Position numbers and translations under genes: made by a program
Assembly (NCBI GenBank): GCA_937873555.1
Contig: CALMWN010000360.1
Span: 1-9,757, forward strand
DNA length: 9,757 nt
Direction of reading: 5' to 3'
From: an uncultured Clostridia bacterium
GTDB lineage: Bacteria > Bacillota > Clostridia > Acetivibrionales > CALMWN01
The notes under the pieces: generated by a model
Database searches by the model: none
What the model was told of the DNA's origin: nothing
What the model saw: the letters and a program-made list of their open reading frames with translations, nothing else
Part shown: in pieces, positions 1-7,099 of the stretch
How positions within the stretch are numbered: position 1 is the stretch's first letter
Layout of the letters: every line of letters begins with the position of its first letter

Positions 1-2
1 GC

Positions 3-1052
3 GAAAAGCTGGGAGTACCTTTCTTTTGCTTCCATGACAGGGATATAGCTCCTGAAGGCAGCACTCTGAAGGAGACAAACAAAAACCTTGATACAATTGC
101 CGCCCTTGCAAAGGATTTGATGAAGACCAGCAGTGTCAAGCTGCTTTGGGGAACAGCAAACCTGTTTTCAAACCCGAGATTTGTTCATGGTGCATCCACT
201 TCCTGCAATGCCAATGTGTTTGCATATTCTGCAGCCCAGGTGAAAAAAGCCATGGAAGTCACTTTGGAGCTTGGAGGAGAGAATTATGTGTTCTGGGGAG
301 GCAGGGAAGGCTATGAAACCCTTTTGAACACAGATATGAAGCTTGAGCTGGATAATCTGGCAAGGTTCCTGCATATGGCGGTGGACTATGCGAAGGAAAT
401 AGGCTTTAAGGGTCAGTTCCTTATAGAGCCGAAACCAAAAGAGCCTACAAAACACCAGTACGACTTTGATGCAGGTACGGTAATCGGTTTCCTGAAAACA
501 TATGGTCTTGATAAAAACTTCAAGATGAATATTGAAGCGAATCATGCCACACTTGCCGCACATACGTTCCAGCACGAGCTCAGGGTATCAAGGATCAACG
601 GTATGCTGGGAAGTATAGATGCAAACCAGGGAGACTTGCTGCTCGGATGGGATACCGACCAATTCCCCACAAATATTTATGATACCACACTTGCAATGTA
701 TGAGGTGCTCAAGGGCGGAGGATTTACAACCGGTGGTTTGAACTTCGATGCAAAGGTCAGAAGAGGTTCGTTCGAACCGTCCGACTTGTTCTATGCACAT
801 ATAGCAGGTATGGATACCTTTGCAAAAGGCCTGAAGATAGCATACAGGATTATTGAAGACGGGAAACTCGACAGGTTCGTTTCTGAAAGATACCAGAGCT
901 TCACCGCAGGAATCGGAAAGAATATTGTTGACGGAAAAGTCGGTTTCAAGGAACTTGAAGCATATGCCATGGAAAACGACCAGATAAAAAACACTTCCGG
1001 AAGGCAGGAAATGTTGGAGGCATTATTAAACAGCTATATACTTGAAGGTTGA
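3..1052 (+). CDS. xylA: Xylose isomerase, 3' part (start lies before the window)
   Basis: Converts D-xylose to D-xylulose in the cytoplasm; the product enters the pentose phosphate pathway after phosphorylation. The reading frame is open from base 3, giving 349 residues of a protein usually about 440 long, so roughly 90 N-terminal residues are missing. Visible hallmarks of the class II (long) isomerases are [13 protein letters not shown] near the left edge, whose His (codon 33-35) is the catalytic base; [18 protein letters not shown] with the metal-binding Glu; [27 protein letters not shown] with [10 protein letters not shown]; and [11 protein letters not shown] near the C-terminus. An internal start at 117 is only an artefact of the cut edge. 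The gene ends 15 bases before a strong terminator, so it is the last gene of its transcript and probably not cotranscribed with the regulator downstream. Family assignment is very secure. Confidence 0.97.
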   Translation, partial: EKLGVPFFCFHDRDIAPEGSTLKETNKNLDTIAALAKDLMKTSSVKLLWGTANLFSNPRFVHGASTSCNANVFAYSAAQVKKAMEVTLELGGENYVFWGGREGYETLLNTDMKLELDNLARFLHMAVDYAKEIGFKGQFLIEPKPKEPTKHQYDFDAGTVIGFLKTYGLDKNFKMNIEANHATLAAHTFQHELRVSRINGMLGSIDANQGDLLLGWDTDQFPTNIYDTTLAMYEVLKGGGFTTGGLNFDAKVRRGSFEPSDLFYAHIAGMDTFAKGLKIAYRIIEDGKLDRFVSERYQSFTAGIGKNIVDGKVGFKELEAYAMENDQIKNTSGRQEMLEALLNSYILEG

Positions 1053-1067
1053 AAACAAGCGGTTTGA

Positions 1068-1116
1068 ACAGCTGTAAAGAGGGATTTCAATCCCTCTTTA
1101 CAGCTGTATTTTGTCT
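1068..1116 (+). terminator. Intrinsic terminator of xylA
   Basis: A perfect inverted repeat pairs 1068-1084 (ACAGCTGTAAAGAGGGA) with 1091-1107. The flanking T/A pair (1085/1090) extends it to 18 base pairs and leaves a TTCA loop. A T-rich run, ATTTTGTCTT, follows at once. It sits 15 bases after the xylA stop and separates xylA from the regulator gene. Confidence 0.9.
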
Positions 1117-1179
1117 TCTGTGTTGCAGACCTGATAACGGCTGATAATTGTCAAAAATATATAATGGCGGGGGATATAT

Positions 1180-3522
1180 ATGCTAGGTCCGGTGAAATAT
1201 CTCAGAAAGGCAGGCAGAATACTTATTGGTAAAAAGCGGAACGGAAGGAAGTTCCTTTTCCGAATGATATGGTTTGCCTGCCTGTCTGTCAGCCTTCCGG
1301 TATTAATTGCAGGCACTTTGTATTACGAGTATTCGACGGGTAACATTACCCGGCAGATCAATGCAGAGAGCCAGGCATCACTGTCATTGGCAATGACAAG
1401 GATGGAAAGGGTCCTTCAAACCATAGAAAAGGATTCCTATCAACTTGCCAACAATCCCAGTATCAAAAACTCCTTTACCAGCCCTGATTTCGAAAACAAT
1501 ATGTTCACACACATAAGTATCCTTGATACCATTTTATTTGAAAAGAATGCCAGTGAGTTTATTGATGAAATATATTACTACAATAATAAAAGCGGCATAA
1601 TCCTTTCAAACAAGTACGGTTATGTAAGGATAAACGATTTCAACTACAGACAGGATATCGATACTGCGATGAAATTGACGAAAGAGGCATCATGGCAGTA
1701 CCTTACCATAGCTTCCAGGGAAGGGTACATATCCTACGTAAGGCAGCTTCCTATCATGAACCTGTCCAAGCCGTTCGGGCTTATTATTATCCATGTTAAA
1801 GTGGATTTGCTGCAAAAGTACTTTAACGACAACCTGAAACTCAGTAATATCAGAACATCCTACATATTGAATTCAGATGAAGAGATGCTGCTCAATATAA
1901 ATGCATTAGAGGCTGTGAAACCCACAACAATCAAAAACATGGTGTTTGACAGCATAAAAAGCAATCAATCGGATTATGGAAGCTTTTACGACAGGGATGC
2001 CGGCGGCAGGCCCGTATACTATACTTTTGCCAGGACACTTTTCGGGCGCACCTACATAACCATGACGCCTAAAAGTGAAATAGTAAAGGAAATAGTGTGG
2101 ATACGATGGTTTGTCCTTGTGACCACACTTGTTCCACTAAGTATAGGAATTATCCTTACAGTTATCCTTTCAAGACGTATATACAGTCCTATTGAAGACC
2201 TTCTCAATTACAGCCACTCCTTAAGCAACTTAAATATTGAAGACAGGGACAGGAACGAGATTGCATGCATCAAGGGCTGCCTTGATTATTTAAACAAGGA
2301 AGCCGATGCTTTAAAGAATTATATTCAACAGGAGGGACCGTCACTCAGGGAGGGATTTTTGCAAAAGCTGCTGCACGGGAATTATGACAACAGCAGCAAC
2401 ACGCTGCGGAAAGACTGTGAAAAATATAAAGTATCCCTTGATGCCGTTTATATTGTCCTTGTTACAGATATTGAAAATTATAACATGTACAAGCTGTCAC
2501 ATGCCGAAAACCCGTTTGTTGTGAATCTGGCAGTCAAGGATATTTTGAATGAGCTATTAAGAGACAACAACGGCTTCGGCGGGCATGCCGTAAGCAGCAG
2601 CAACGGAAGAACGGCAGCCGTGCTGTATTTTTCACAGGGAACGGGGTTTGAAACAATTTCCAGTACTGTATATGAGTTTGGAGAAAGAATCCGCGACAAA
2701 GTATCGGAAAGGCTGTATCTTGCAGTTTCCGTAGGTATAGGAAGAGCATATTCGAATATAACTGATGTTACCGTTTCACATAATGAGGCTGTTCAAGCAC
2801 TGCAATACAGGATTTACAGGGATACTGAGCATGTATTGTACATAGACGACCTTGAAAAGCACAAGAAAAAATCAGCGATTCTATATCCACATGAGCTTGA
2901 AAAAACCATTGTTTCATTTCTTGACAGCGGCAAAACCGAAGAGGCTGAAAAGTCACTTGAGGAGTTTGCGAAAATAGTGCGGTCATCGGAGTCATATAAT
3001 TTCATACTGCAGTCATATCAGATGCTCTTATCGACAGTAGTTTTCTCATTTGAGGGAAAAGGCGGAAGTATACTGGATTTGCTGGAATTCAACCTGTTTG
3101 ACCAGCTGAAGGAGTGCCATACCTCAACTGAAATATTCAACTGGTTCATAAACAACCTGTTTCCTCTGTATAAAAAACTGGTCAATGAAAGTGAAAATGT
3201 GAATGGCAAGGCTATAGTGCTGAAAATCTGTACACATGTAAAACATAATATCATTAACGATTTTTCCCTGGTACAATGCTCTGAATTTGTAGGCATGAGC
3301 CCTTCGTACATAAGCCGTTTGTTTAAAAAGGTTATGGGAATGTCATTTCTGGATTATGTGGTAAAGTGCAAGGTGGAGGAAGTGAAAAGGCTTCTTGTTG
3401 AAACTGAAGAAGGGATTGGAGAAATCGCTTCCACGGTAGGATATTCTGAAAGAAACCTTTACCGTATATTTCATAAATATGTAAATATGTCACCAAACGA
3501 ATACAGATCCATAAACCGATAA
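1180..3522 (+). CDS. Membrane-bound sensor with C-terminal AraC-type DNA-binding domain
   Basis: One-protein signal transducer of 780 residues. A basic N-terminus is followed by a membrane segment (about 26-48), an external sensor region (about 49-304, most like the Cache-type domains of such regulators), a second membrane segment (about 307-330) and a short HAMP-like linker. A cytoplasmic region (about 420-556, containing LYLAVSVGIGRAYS) resembles the degenerate GGDEF-like domain found in YesN/AraC regulators. The last 100 residues (about 680-778) are a double helix-turn-helix AraC domain, with MSPSYISRLFKKVMGMSF and EIASTVGYSERNLYRIFHKY and a typical MSPNEYR end. There is no kinase or receiver domain, so signalling probably runs directly across the membrane to the DNA-binding domain. 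The start ATG has a GGGGG ribosome site 6-7 bases upstream. The gene lies just before a sugar ABC transporter operon, which it most likely controls; the ligand is unknown. Confidence 0.93.
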   Translation: MLGPVKYLRKAGRILIGKKRNGRKFLFRMIWFACLSVSLPVLIAGTLYYEYSTGNITRQINAESQASLSLAMTRMERVLQTIEKDSYQLANNPSIKNSFTSPDFENNMFTHISILDTILFEKNASEFIDEIYYYNNKSGIILSNKYGYVRINDFNYRQDIDTAMKLTKEASWQYLTIASREGYISYVRQLPIMNLSKPFGLIIIHVKVDLLQKYFNDNLKLSNIRTSYILNSDEEMLLNINALEAVKPTTIKNMVFDSIKSNQSDYGSFYDRDAGGRPVYYTFARTLFGRTYITMTPKSEIVKEIVWIRWFVLVTTLVPLSIGIILTVILSRRIYSPIEDLLNYSHSLSNLNIEDRDRNEIACIKGCLDYLNKEADALKNYIQQEGPSLREGFLQKLLHGNYDNSSNTLRKDCEKYKVSLDAVYIVLVTDIENYNMYKLSHAENPFVVNLAVKDILNELLRDNNGFGGHAVSSSNGRTAAVLYFSQGTGFETISSTVYEFGERIRDKVSERLYLAVSVGIGRAYSNITDVTVSHNEAVQALQYRIYRDTEHVLYIDDLEKHKKKSAILYPHELEKTIVSFLDSGKTEEAEKSLEEFAKIVRSSESYNFILQSYQMLLSTVVFSFEGKGGSILDLLEFNLFDQLKECHTSTEIFNWFINNLFPLYKKLVNESENVNGKAIVLKICTHVKHNIINDFSLVQCSEFVGMSPSYISRLFKKVMGMSFLDYVVKCKVEEVKRLLVETEEGIGEIASTVGYSERNLYRIFHKYVNMSPNEYRSINR

Positions 3523-3540
3523 AAAGACTGTATAACATAT

Positions 3541-3553
3541 GACAGAAATTGTC
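3541..3553. promoter_or_regulatory. Candidate regulator binding site 1 (GACA-N5-TGTC)
   Basis: The sequence GACAGAAATTGTC is an imperfect inverted repeat with GACA/TGTC arms. It matches site 2 at 12 of 13 positions, and the two sites start 36 bases apart in front of the transporter operon. It lies directly after the AraC-type regulator gene, so it is a good candidate for that protein's target. Binding is inferred from the repetition and position only. Confidence 0.5.
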
Positions 3554-3576
3554 CAAATGCGCTTTTTAAGGCTCAG

Positions 3577-3589
3577 GACAAAAATTGTC
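3577..3589. promoter_or_regulatory. Candidate regulator binding site 2 (GACAA-AAA-TTGTC)
   Basis: The sequence GACAAAAATTGTC is a perfect inverted repeat of 5-base arms around AAA. It is the closer of the two sites to the transporter genes and ends 2 bases before the proposed -35 element, the position expected for an activator touching RNA polymerase. Function is inferred. Confidence 0.5.
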
Positions 3590-3591
3590 AG

Positions 3592-3620
3592 TTCAGTGCC
3601 CCTGCAGCATGAATTAAAAT
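3592..3620 (+). promoter_or_regulatory. Possible activator-dependent promoter of the transporter operon
   Basis: A poor -35 element (TTCAGT, 3592-3597) and a good -10 element (TAAAAT, 3615-3620) are separated by 17 bases. This would place the transcript start near 3627, about 46 bases before the first permease start. A weak -35 with a regulator site immediately upstream is typical of activated promoters. A second possible -10 (TATATC, 3620-3625) overlaps. The call rests on pattern alone. Confidence 0.35.
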
Positions 3621-3660
3621 ATATCTTAGGGAAAACAAAATCAATTTAATTATGCTTGCA

Positions 3661-3667
3661 AAGGGGG
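3661..3667 (+). promoter_or_regulatory. Ribosome binding site that fixes the first permease start
   Basis: AAGGGGG lies 5 bases before the ATG at 3673. It lies inside the reading frame if translation began at the upstream ATG (3652), which has no comparable site in front of it. The downstream start is therefore preferred. Confidence 0.75.
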
Positions 3668-3672
3668 TTTAT

Positions 3673-4629
3673 ATGATTATTTCAAATGTAAGGAAACAAT
3701 CAGATATCCAGCCGGTGATGGATAGGAAAAAGCTGATGAACAACATAATCAAACACCGTCAGATTTATATTCTGTTAGCACCGGGTTTCCTCTTTCTGGT
3801 GCTGTTCAAATTTGTACCTATGTGGGGGTTGATACTGGCCTTCAAGGAATATAATCCATTTGCAGGTATTCTGGCAAGCAAATGGGTAGGGTTCAAATTC
3901 TTTATTGAGTTATTTTCCGATAAGAACTTTTATATAATGCTCAGGAATACTTTGATTATTAATTTATTCGGACTGATATTCTTTTTCCCTCTTCCGATAA
4001 TTTTATCGGTAATGCTGAACGAAATCCGTCATGAGTCTTTCAAGCGCATTACCCAATCGATAGTATATCTGCCGCATTTCCTATCGTGGGTTGTAATCGC
4101 CAGTATGACATTTTTCTTTTTCTCCGTGGATACAGGTGTGGTAAATAAAGCAATTATCAATTTAGGCGGAACGCCAATTTCGTTTTTAAGCAATCCGGCG
4201 CTTTTCTGGCCTTTGATTACCATACAGACCATCTGGAGGGAGATGGGATGGGGAACTATAATACTGCTGGCTTCCATAACGGGGATAGACCCTCAAAGGT
4301 ATGAAGCGGCTGTAATAGACGGAGCAACCCGATGGCAGCAGATATGGTACATAACCTTACCCGGAATAATGCCTACCATCGTTGTACTGCTTATTCTCCG
4401 GCTCGGTCACGTCGCAGATGTTTCCCTGGAACAGATTTTATTGATGCAGAATCCTCTTGTGATATCAGTCGCTGAAGTGTTTGATACCTATGCATTTTCA
4501 CAGGGCGTACAGCGAGGCCTGATCAGTATCGGTGTTACTGTCGGTATGTTCAAAAGTGTGATTAACCTGGTACTCGTGCTGTATTCAAACTATATTATCA
4601 AAAAGACCGGACAGGATGGCATTTTTTGA
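3673..4629 (+). CDS. Sugar ABC transporter permease, LplB-like (CUT1 type)
   Basis: Integral membrane subunit of a binding-protein-dependent importer for oligosaccharides or related sugars, 318 residues, the usual length for LplB-like (COG4209) permeases. Six membrane segments can be seen at about 31-57, 90-115, 130-150, 178-202, 232-247 and 284-309. The cytoplasmic EAA loop that docks on the ATPase subunit is at about 211-232 (EAAVIDGATRWQQIWYITLP). The N-terminal region reads HRQIYILLAPGFLFLVLFK, the common opening of this family. The ATG at 3673 is chosen over 3652 because a ribosome site precedes it directly. It pairs with the second permease downstream. No ATPase gene is present in the window, which is usual for this transporter class in Bacillota, where one shared ATPase can serve several importers. 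Confidence 0.92.
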   Translation: MIISNVRKQSDIQPVMDRKKLMNNIIKHRQIYILLAPGFLFLVLFKFVPMWGLILAFKEYNPFAGILASKWVGFKFFIELFSDKNFYIMLRNTLIINLFGLIFFFPLPIILSVMLNEIRHESFKRITQSIVYLPHFLSWVVIASMTFFFFSVDTGVVNKAIINLGGTPISFLSNPALFWPLITIQTIWREMGWGTIILLASITGIDPQRYEAAVIDGATRWQQIWYITLPGIMPTIVVLLILRLGHVADVSLEQILLMQNPLVISVAEVFDTYAFSQGVQRGLISIGVTVGMFKSVINLVLVLYSNYIIKKTGQDGIF

Positions 4630-4686
4630 TGCTGGCCAGTGCTAGATTCCCATAACCATTGATATTGTGGTACCAATAAAGAATAC

Positions 4687-4695
4687 AGGAAGGTG
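4687..4695 (+). promoter_or_regulatory. Ribosome binding site that fixes the second permease start
   Basis: AGGAAGGTG ends 6 bases before the ATG at 4702. The in-frame GTG at 4693 is itself part of this site, so it cannot readily be the start codon. Confidence 0.75.
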
Positions 4696-4701
4696 AATCT
4701 G

Positions 4702-5580
4702 ATGAGTTTTGTATATAGAAAGAAAATGACGCCGGGGGATTATGTTAACTATGGGATACTTACGATTATTGCCCTTTTTTGCCTCTTCCCCTTCATATAT
4801 GTTTTCAGTGTTTCATTCACTGATCCAAAGGTATATGTACCTTTGCAGCTTTATGTCTTTCCAAAGAAGTGGTCTTTGGAGGCATACAGATATATCCTCT
4901 CCACCAACAGCTTTGTAAACAGCCTGAAGAGTACCGTATTTGTCACAGCCATAGGAACCGTGCTCAGCCTGTTCTTTACTTTTACGTTTGCATATGCCCT
5001 GACAAGGCAATCACTGCCGGGCAGGAGGTTTTTCATGGGATGTGTGATTGTAACACTGCTGTTTAACGCGGGAATTGTGCCAAACTATCTGCTTGTCAAG
5101 AACCTTGGCCTGATAAATTCCCTCTGGTCTCTCATACTCATATCTCTGACCAATGCCTGGAGCATAATAGTGGTGAAAAGTTTCATGAATTCCCTTCCCG
5201 CGGAGCTTGAAGAAGCAGCAATCATTGACGGGGCAAGTGACATGGGTGTGTTCTGGAAAATCATAATTCCCTTGTCCATTCCAAGCATTGCGTCCTTCAC
5301 CCTGTTTTTTGCCGTAGGATACTGGAACACATATTTTAATGCAATGATGTACCTGTCGGATTCAAAAAAATGGACACTGCAGGTACTTGTAAAGACACTT
5401 GTCATAGATTCCAGCTCAATCAGTGTGGGACAGATGGGATCTACCGATACCAATTCGCTGCCGCAGGAGACCATCAGGATGTCTTCGGTAGTGCTTGCAA
5501 TGGCACCGATACTGGTTTTGTATCCGTTCCTGCAGAGGTATTTTGTTAAAGGAGTCATGATTGGAGCGATTAAAGGCTAA
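4702..5580 (+). CDS. Sugar ABC transporter permease, LplC/YtcP-like (CUT1 type)
   Basis: Second membrane subunit of the importer, 292 residues, belonging to the UgpE/MalG-like branch (COG0395). Membrane segments lie at about 15-39, 77-100, 109-132, 141-161, 195-218 and 258-281. The ATPase-docking EAA loop is at about 170-194 (EEAAIIDGASDMGVFWKIII). The C-terminus RYFVKGVMIGAIKG is the standard ending of this family. It follows the first permease by 72 bases and precedes the flavoprotein gene by 30 bases, so all are probably one transcript. The two permeases should form a heterodimer that takes substrate from the lipoprotein encoded at 7100-8644. The substrate cannot be read from the sequence. 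Confidence 0.92.
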   Translation: MSFVYRKKMTPGDYVNYGILTIIALFCLFPFIYVFSVSFTDPKVYVPLQLYVFPKKWSLEAYRYILSTNSFVNSLKSTVFVTAIGTVLSLFFTFTFAYALTRQSLPGRRFFMGCVIVTLLFNAGIVPNYLLVKNLGLINSLWSLILISLTNAWSIIVVKSFMNSLPAELEEAAIIDGASDMGVFWKIIIPLSIPSIASFTLFFAVGYWNTYFNAMMYLSDSKKWTLQVLVKTLVIDSSSISVGQMGSTDTNSLPQETIRMSSVVLAMAPILVLYPFLQRYFVKGVMIGAIKG

Positions 5581-5610
5581 ACATAACCATCCATATAAAG
5601 GAGGATATAA

Positions 5611-6990
5611 ATGAGCAGCTTAAAATTTATCGAAGAAAAGAAAACGACACCTGTGAAGCTTGAATGTGACGTCGTTATAGCAGGTGGAGGAACCGCGGGG
5701 GTTGTGGCTGCACTGGCTGCAGCGCGGAACGGTGCCAAAACCGTTATGGTTGACAGGTACGGTTATCTTGGAGGCACCATGTTAAACGGTGCAGGCCCGC
5801 TTCACAGCTTTTTCAACCTATACAAGGCATTTCCCGGAGTTGAGAAAAAGCAGGTCGTGAGGGGCATTCCCCAGGAAATCATAGACAGGCTTATAAAAGC
5901 CGGAGGATGCCTCGGACACCTGGAACAGGAGAAGGGATTCTCATATGATTCGGTAGCTACCATCATAGACTGGGAGATATTCAAGAGCGTAATATTCGAT
6001 ATTATGGAGGAGGCCAGAGTAAAGCTTCTCCTTCATACCATGGTGGTGGATACCATCAAGGAAGGAGATGAAGTCAGGGGAATTATCATTGAGAGCAAGT
6101 CAGGGAGAGAGGCACTGCTTGCAAAAGTGGTAATTGATGTGACAGGTGACGGGGATGTCGCCTTCAAGGCGGGAGTCAAATGCATCAATACGTTTCCGGA
6201 CGGGCATGTGGGAATGCCTTTCGGGATGGCGAATGTTGATATCAGCAAGGCCGTCAGGTTCTTTGAGGATAACGACATGATCACCCAGATTGCCCGCGCG
6301 GATAAGGGGAGCGACCATGATGACTACGTAAGGGTCGGATTTAATTTAAAGAAACTCGAAGTGTTTAAAAACTATATGGACAAGTACGGAATGTGGGGAC
6401 CTTTGACGGTTTCCAAACACGAAAATGACTTTTCATTCATAAACACCACAAATGTCAAGCCGCTGGATGCCATTGACATTGAGGAAATCACGAGGGCTGA
6501 AATGGAATTGAGAAAACAGGTGGCAGGCATGGCAGACCTTTTGAAGAAACACATACCGGGTTTTGAAAAGGCATATATAAGCTGGACTCCAATTCATTTC
6601 GGAGTGAGGCGCACAAGGATAGTGGAGTGTGAGCATGACATTTCCATAGATGAAATAATCAATGCGGTAAGGTTTGATGATGATGTTGCCGTATATGGGT
6701 TCCACGACTGCGCACCCCGTATAATGATAAAGGACGGCGGCGTGTATGGAATTCCATACAGGGCGCTCCTGCCAAAAGGTGTTGAAAACCTTCTTGTAGC
6801 AGGTAGGTTGATTACAACAAACTGGGAGGCCCATATGTCCACAAGGAACACAGTTTCATGCATGGCCCAGGGTCAGGCGGTTGGTACTGCGGCAGCACTG
6901 TGCACAAGCAGAGGTGTAAATCCAAGGAAGCTTGATATAAAGCTTTTACAGAATACACTGAAGGATCAGGGCGTGTATTTCGGAGATTGA
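5611..6990 (+). CDS. FAD-dependent oxidoreductase (FAD_oxidored family)
   Basis: Soluble flavoprotein of 459 residues with no signal peptide. The N-terminal Rossmann fold carries VVIAGGGTAG (about 21-30, the GxGxxG dinucleotide site), an acidic Asp48 at the end of the second strand, and YGYLGGTMLNG. VIDVTGDGDVAFKAGV (about 174-189) is the second FAD-contact motif. The C-terminal part has FGVRRTRIVECEHDI (about 330-344), IPYRALLPKGVENLLVAGR (about 381-399) and CMAQGQAVGTAAAL, all typical of the FAD_oxidored family (PF12831). No FeS-type cysteine cluster is visible. An excellent ribosome site (AAAGGAGG) lies 6 bases before the ATG. The family is common in polysaccharide-use clusters but mostly lacks defined reactions. 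From its place between transporter genes it may oxidise an imported sugar or sugar-linked group. That substrate idea is inference; the fold assignment is firm. Confidence 0.9.
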   Translation: MSSLKFIEEKKTTPVKLECDVVIAGGGTAGVVAALAAARNGAKTVMVDRYGYLGGTMLNGAGPLHSFFNLYKAFPGVEKKQVVRGIPQEIIDRLIKAGGCLGHLEQEKGFSYDSVATIIDWEIFKSVIFDIMEEARVKLLLHTMVVDTIKEGDEVRGIIIESKSGREALLAKVVIDVTGDGDVAFKAGVKCINTFPDGHVGMPFGMANVDISKAVRFFEDNDMITQIARADKGSDHDDYVRVGFNLKKLEVFKNYMDKYGMWGPLTVSKHENDFSFINTTNVKPLDAIDIEEITRAEMELRKQVAGMADLLKKHIPGFEKAYISWTPIHFGVRRTRIVECEHDISIDEIINAVRFDDDVAVYGFHDCAPRIMIKDGGVYGIPYRALLPKGVENLLVAGRLITTNWEAHMSTRNTVSCMAQGQAVGTAAALCTSRGVNPRKLDIKLLQNTLKDQGVYFGD

Positions 6991-6993
6991 TAT

Positions 6994-7010
6994 GACAGTG
7001 CCTGATTGTC
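6994..7010. promoter_or_regulatory. GACA-N9-TGTC inverted repeat, possible third regulator site
   Basis: GACAGTGCCTGATTGTC lies in the 109-base gap between the flavoprotein and the binding-protein gene. The nine bases ATATGACAG (6990-6998) are identical to those at site 1 (3537-3545), and both are followed by ATTGTC, but the spacer here is 4 bases longer. It could give the binding-protein gene its own promoter control, or the likeness may be chance. No convincing promoter was found after it. Confidence 0.25.
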
Positions 7011-7099
7011 GTAAAAACATATCCCTGAATAATTTATAACAGCACGACAAAGTCAATTTACATAAACAAACCATAATAATCTGAAGGAGGGTATTTTTA

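Noticed and set aside
168..575. Minus-strand open frame of 135 codons inside xylA
   Set aside because: It is fully antisense to strongly conserved xylose isomerase sequence, has no ribosome site, and its product resembles nothing known.
1111..1138. TTGTCT and GATAAC as a promoter for the regulator gene
   Set aside because: The spacing (16) is acceptable, but both hexamers are imperfect and the -35 overlaps the terminator tail. It is not strong enough to list.
1160..1165. Perfect TATAAT in front of the regulator gene
   Set aside because: A start from it would fall near 1172, inside the ribosome site, and there is no -35 at the right distance (ACGGCT at 1137-1142). It is probably chance in an AT-rich gap.
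3652..3672. Upstream ATG for the first permease
   Set aside because: It has no ribosome site, and the good site AAGGGGG lies between it and the ATG at 3673.
4630..4692. Short palindromes (CTGGCCAG, GGTACC) between the permease genes
   Set aside because: They are too short and unrepeated, with no T-run, so they do not support a terminator or operator.
5085..5558. Minus-strand open frame of 157 codons inside the second permease
   Set aside because: The + strand frame encodes a full standard permease with EAA loop and C-terminal motif; the antisense frame has no family features.
6433..6834. Minus-strand open frame of 133 codons inside the flavoprotein gene
   Set aside because: It overlaps conserved FAD_oxidored motifs on the + strand and shows a Cys/His-rich, non-protein-like composition.
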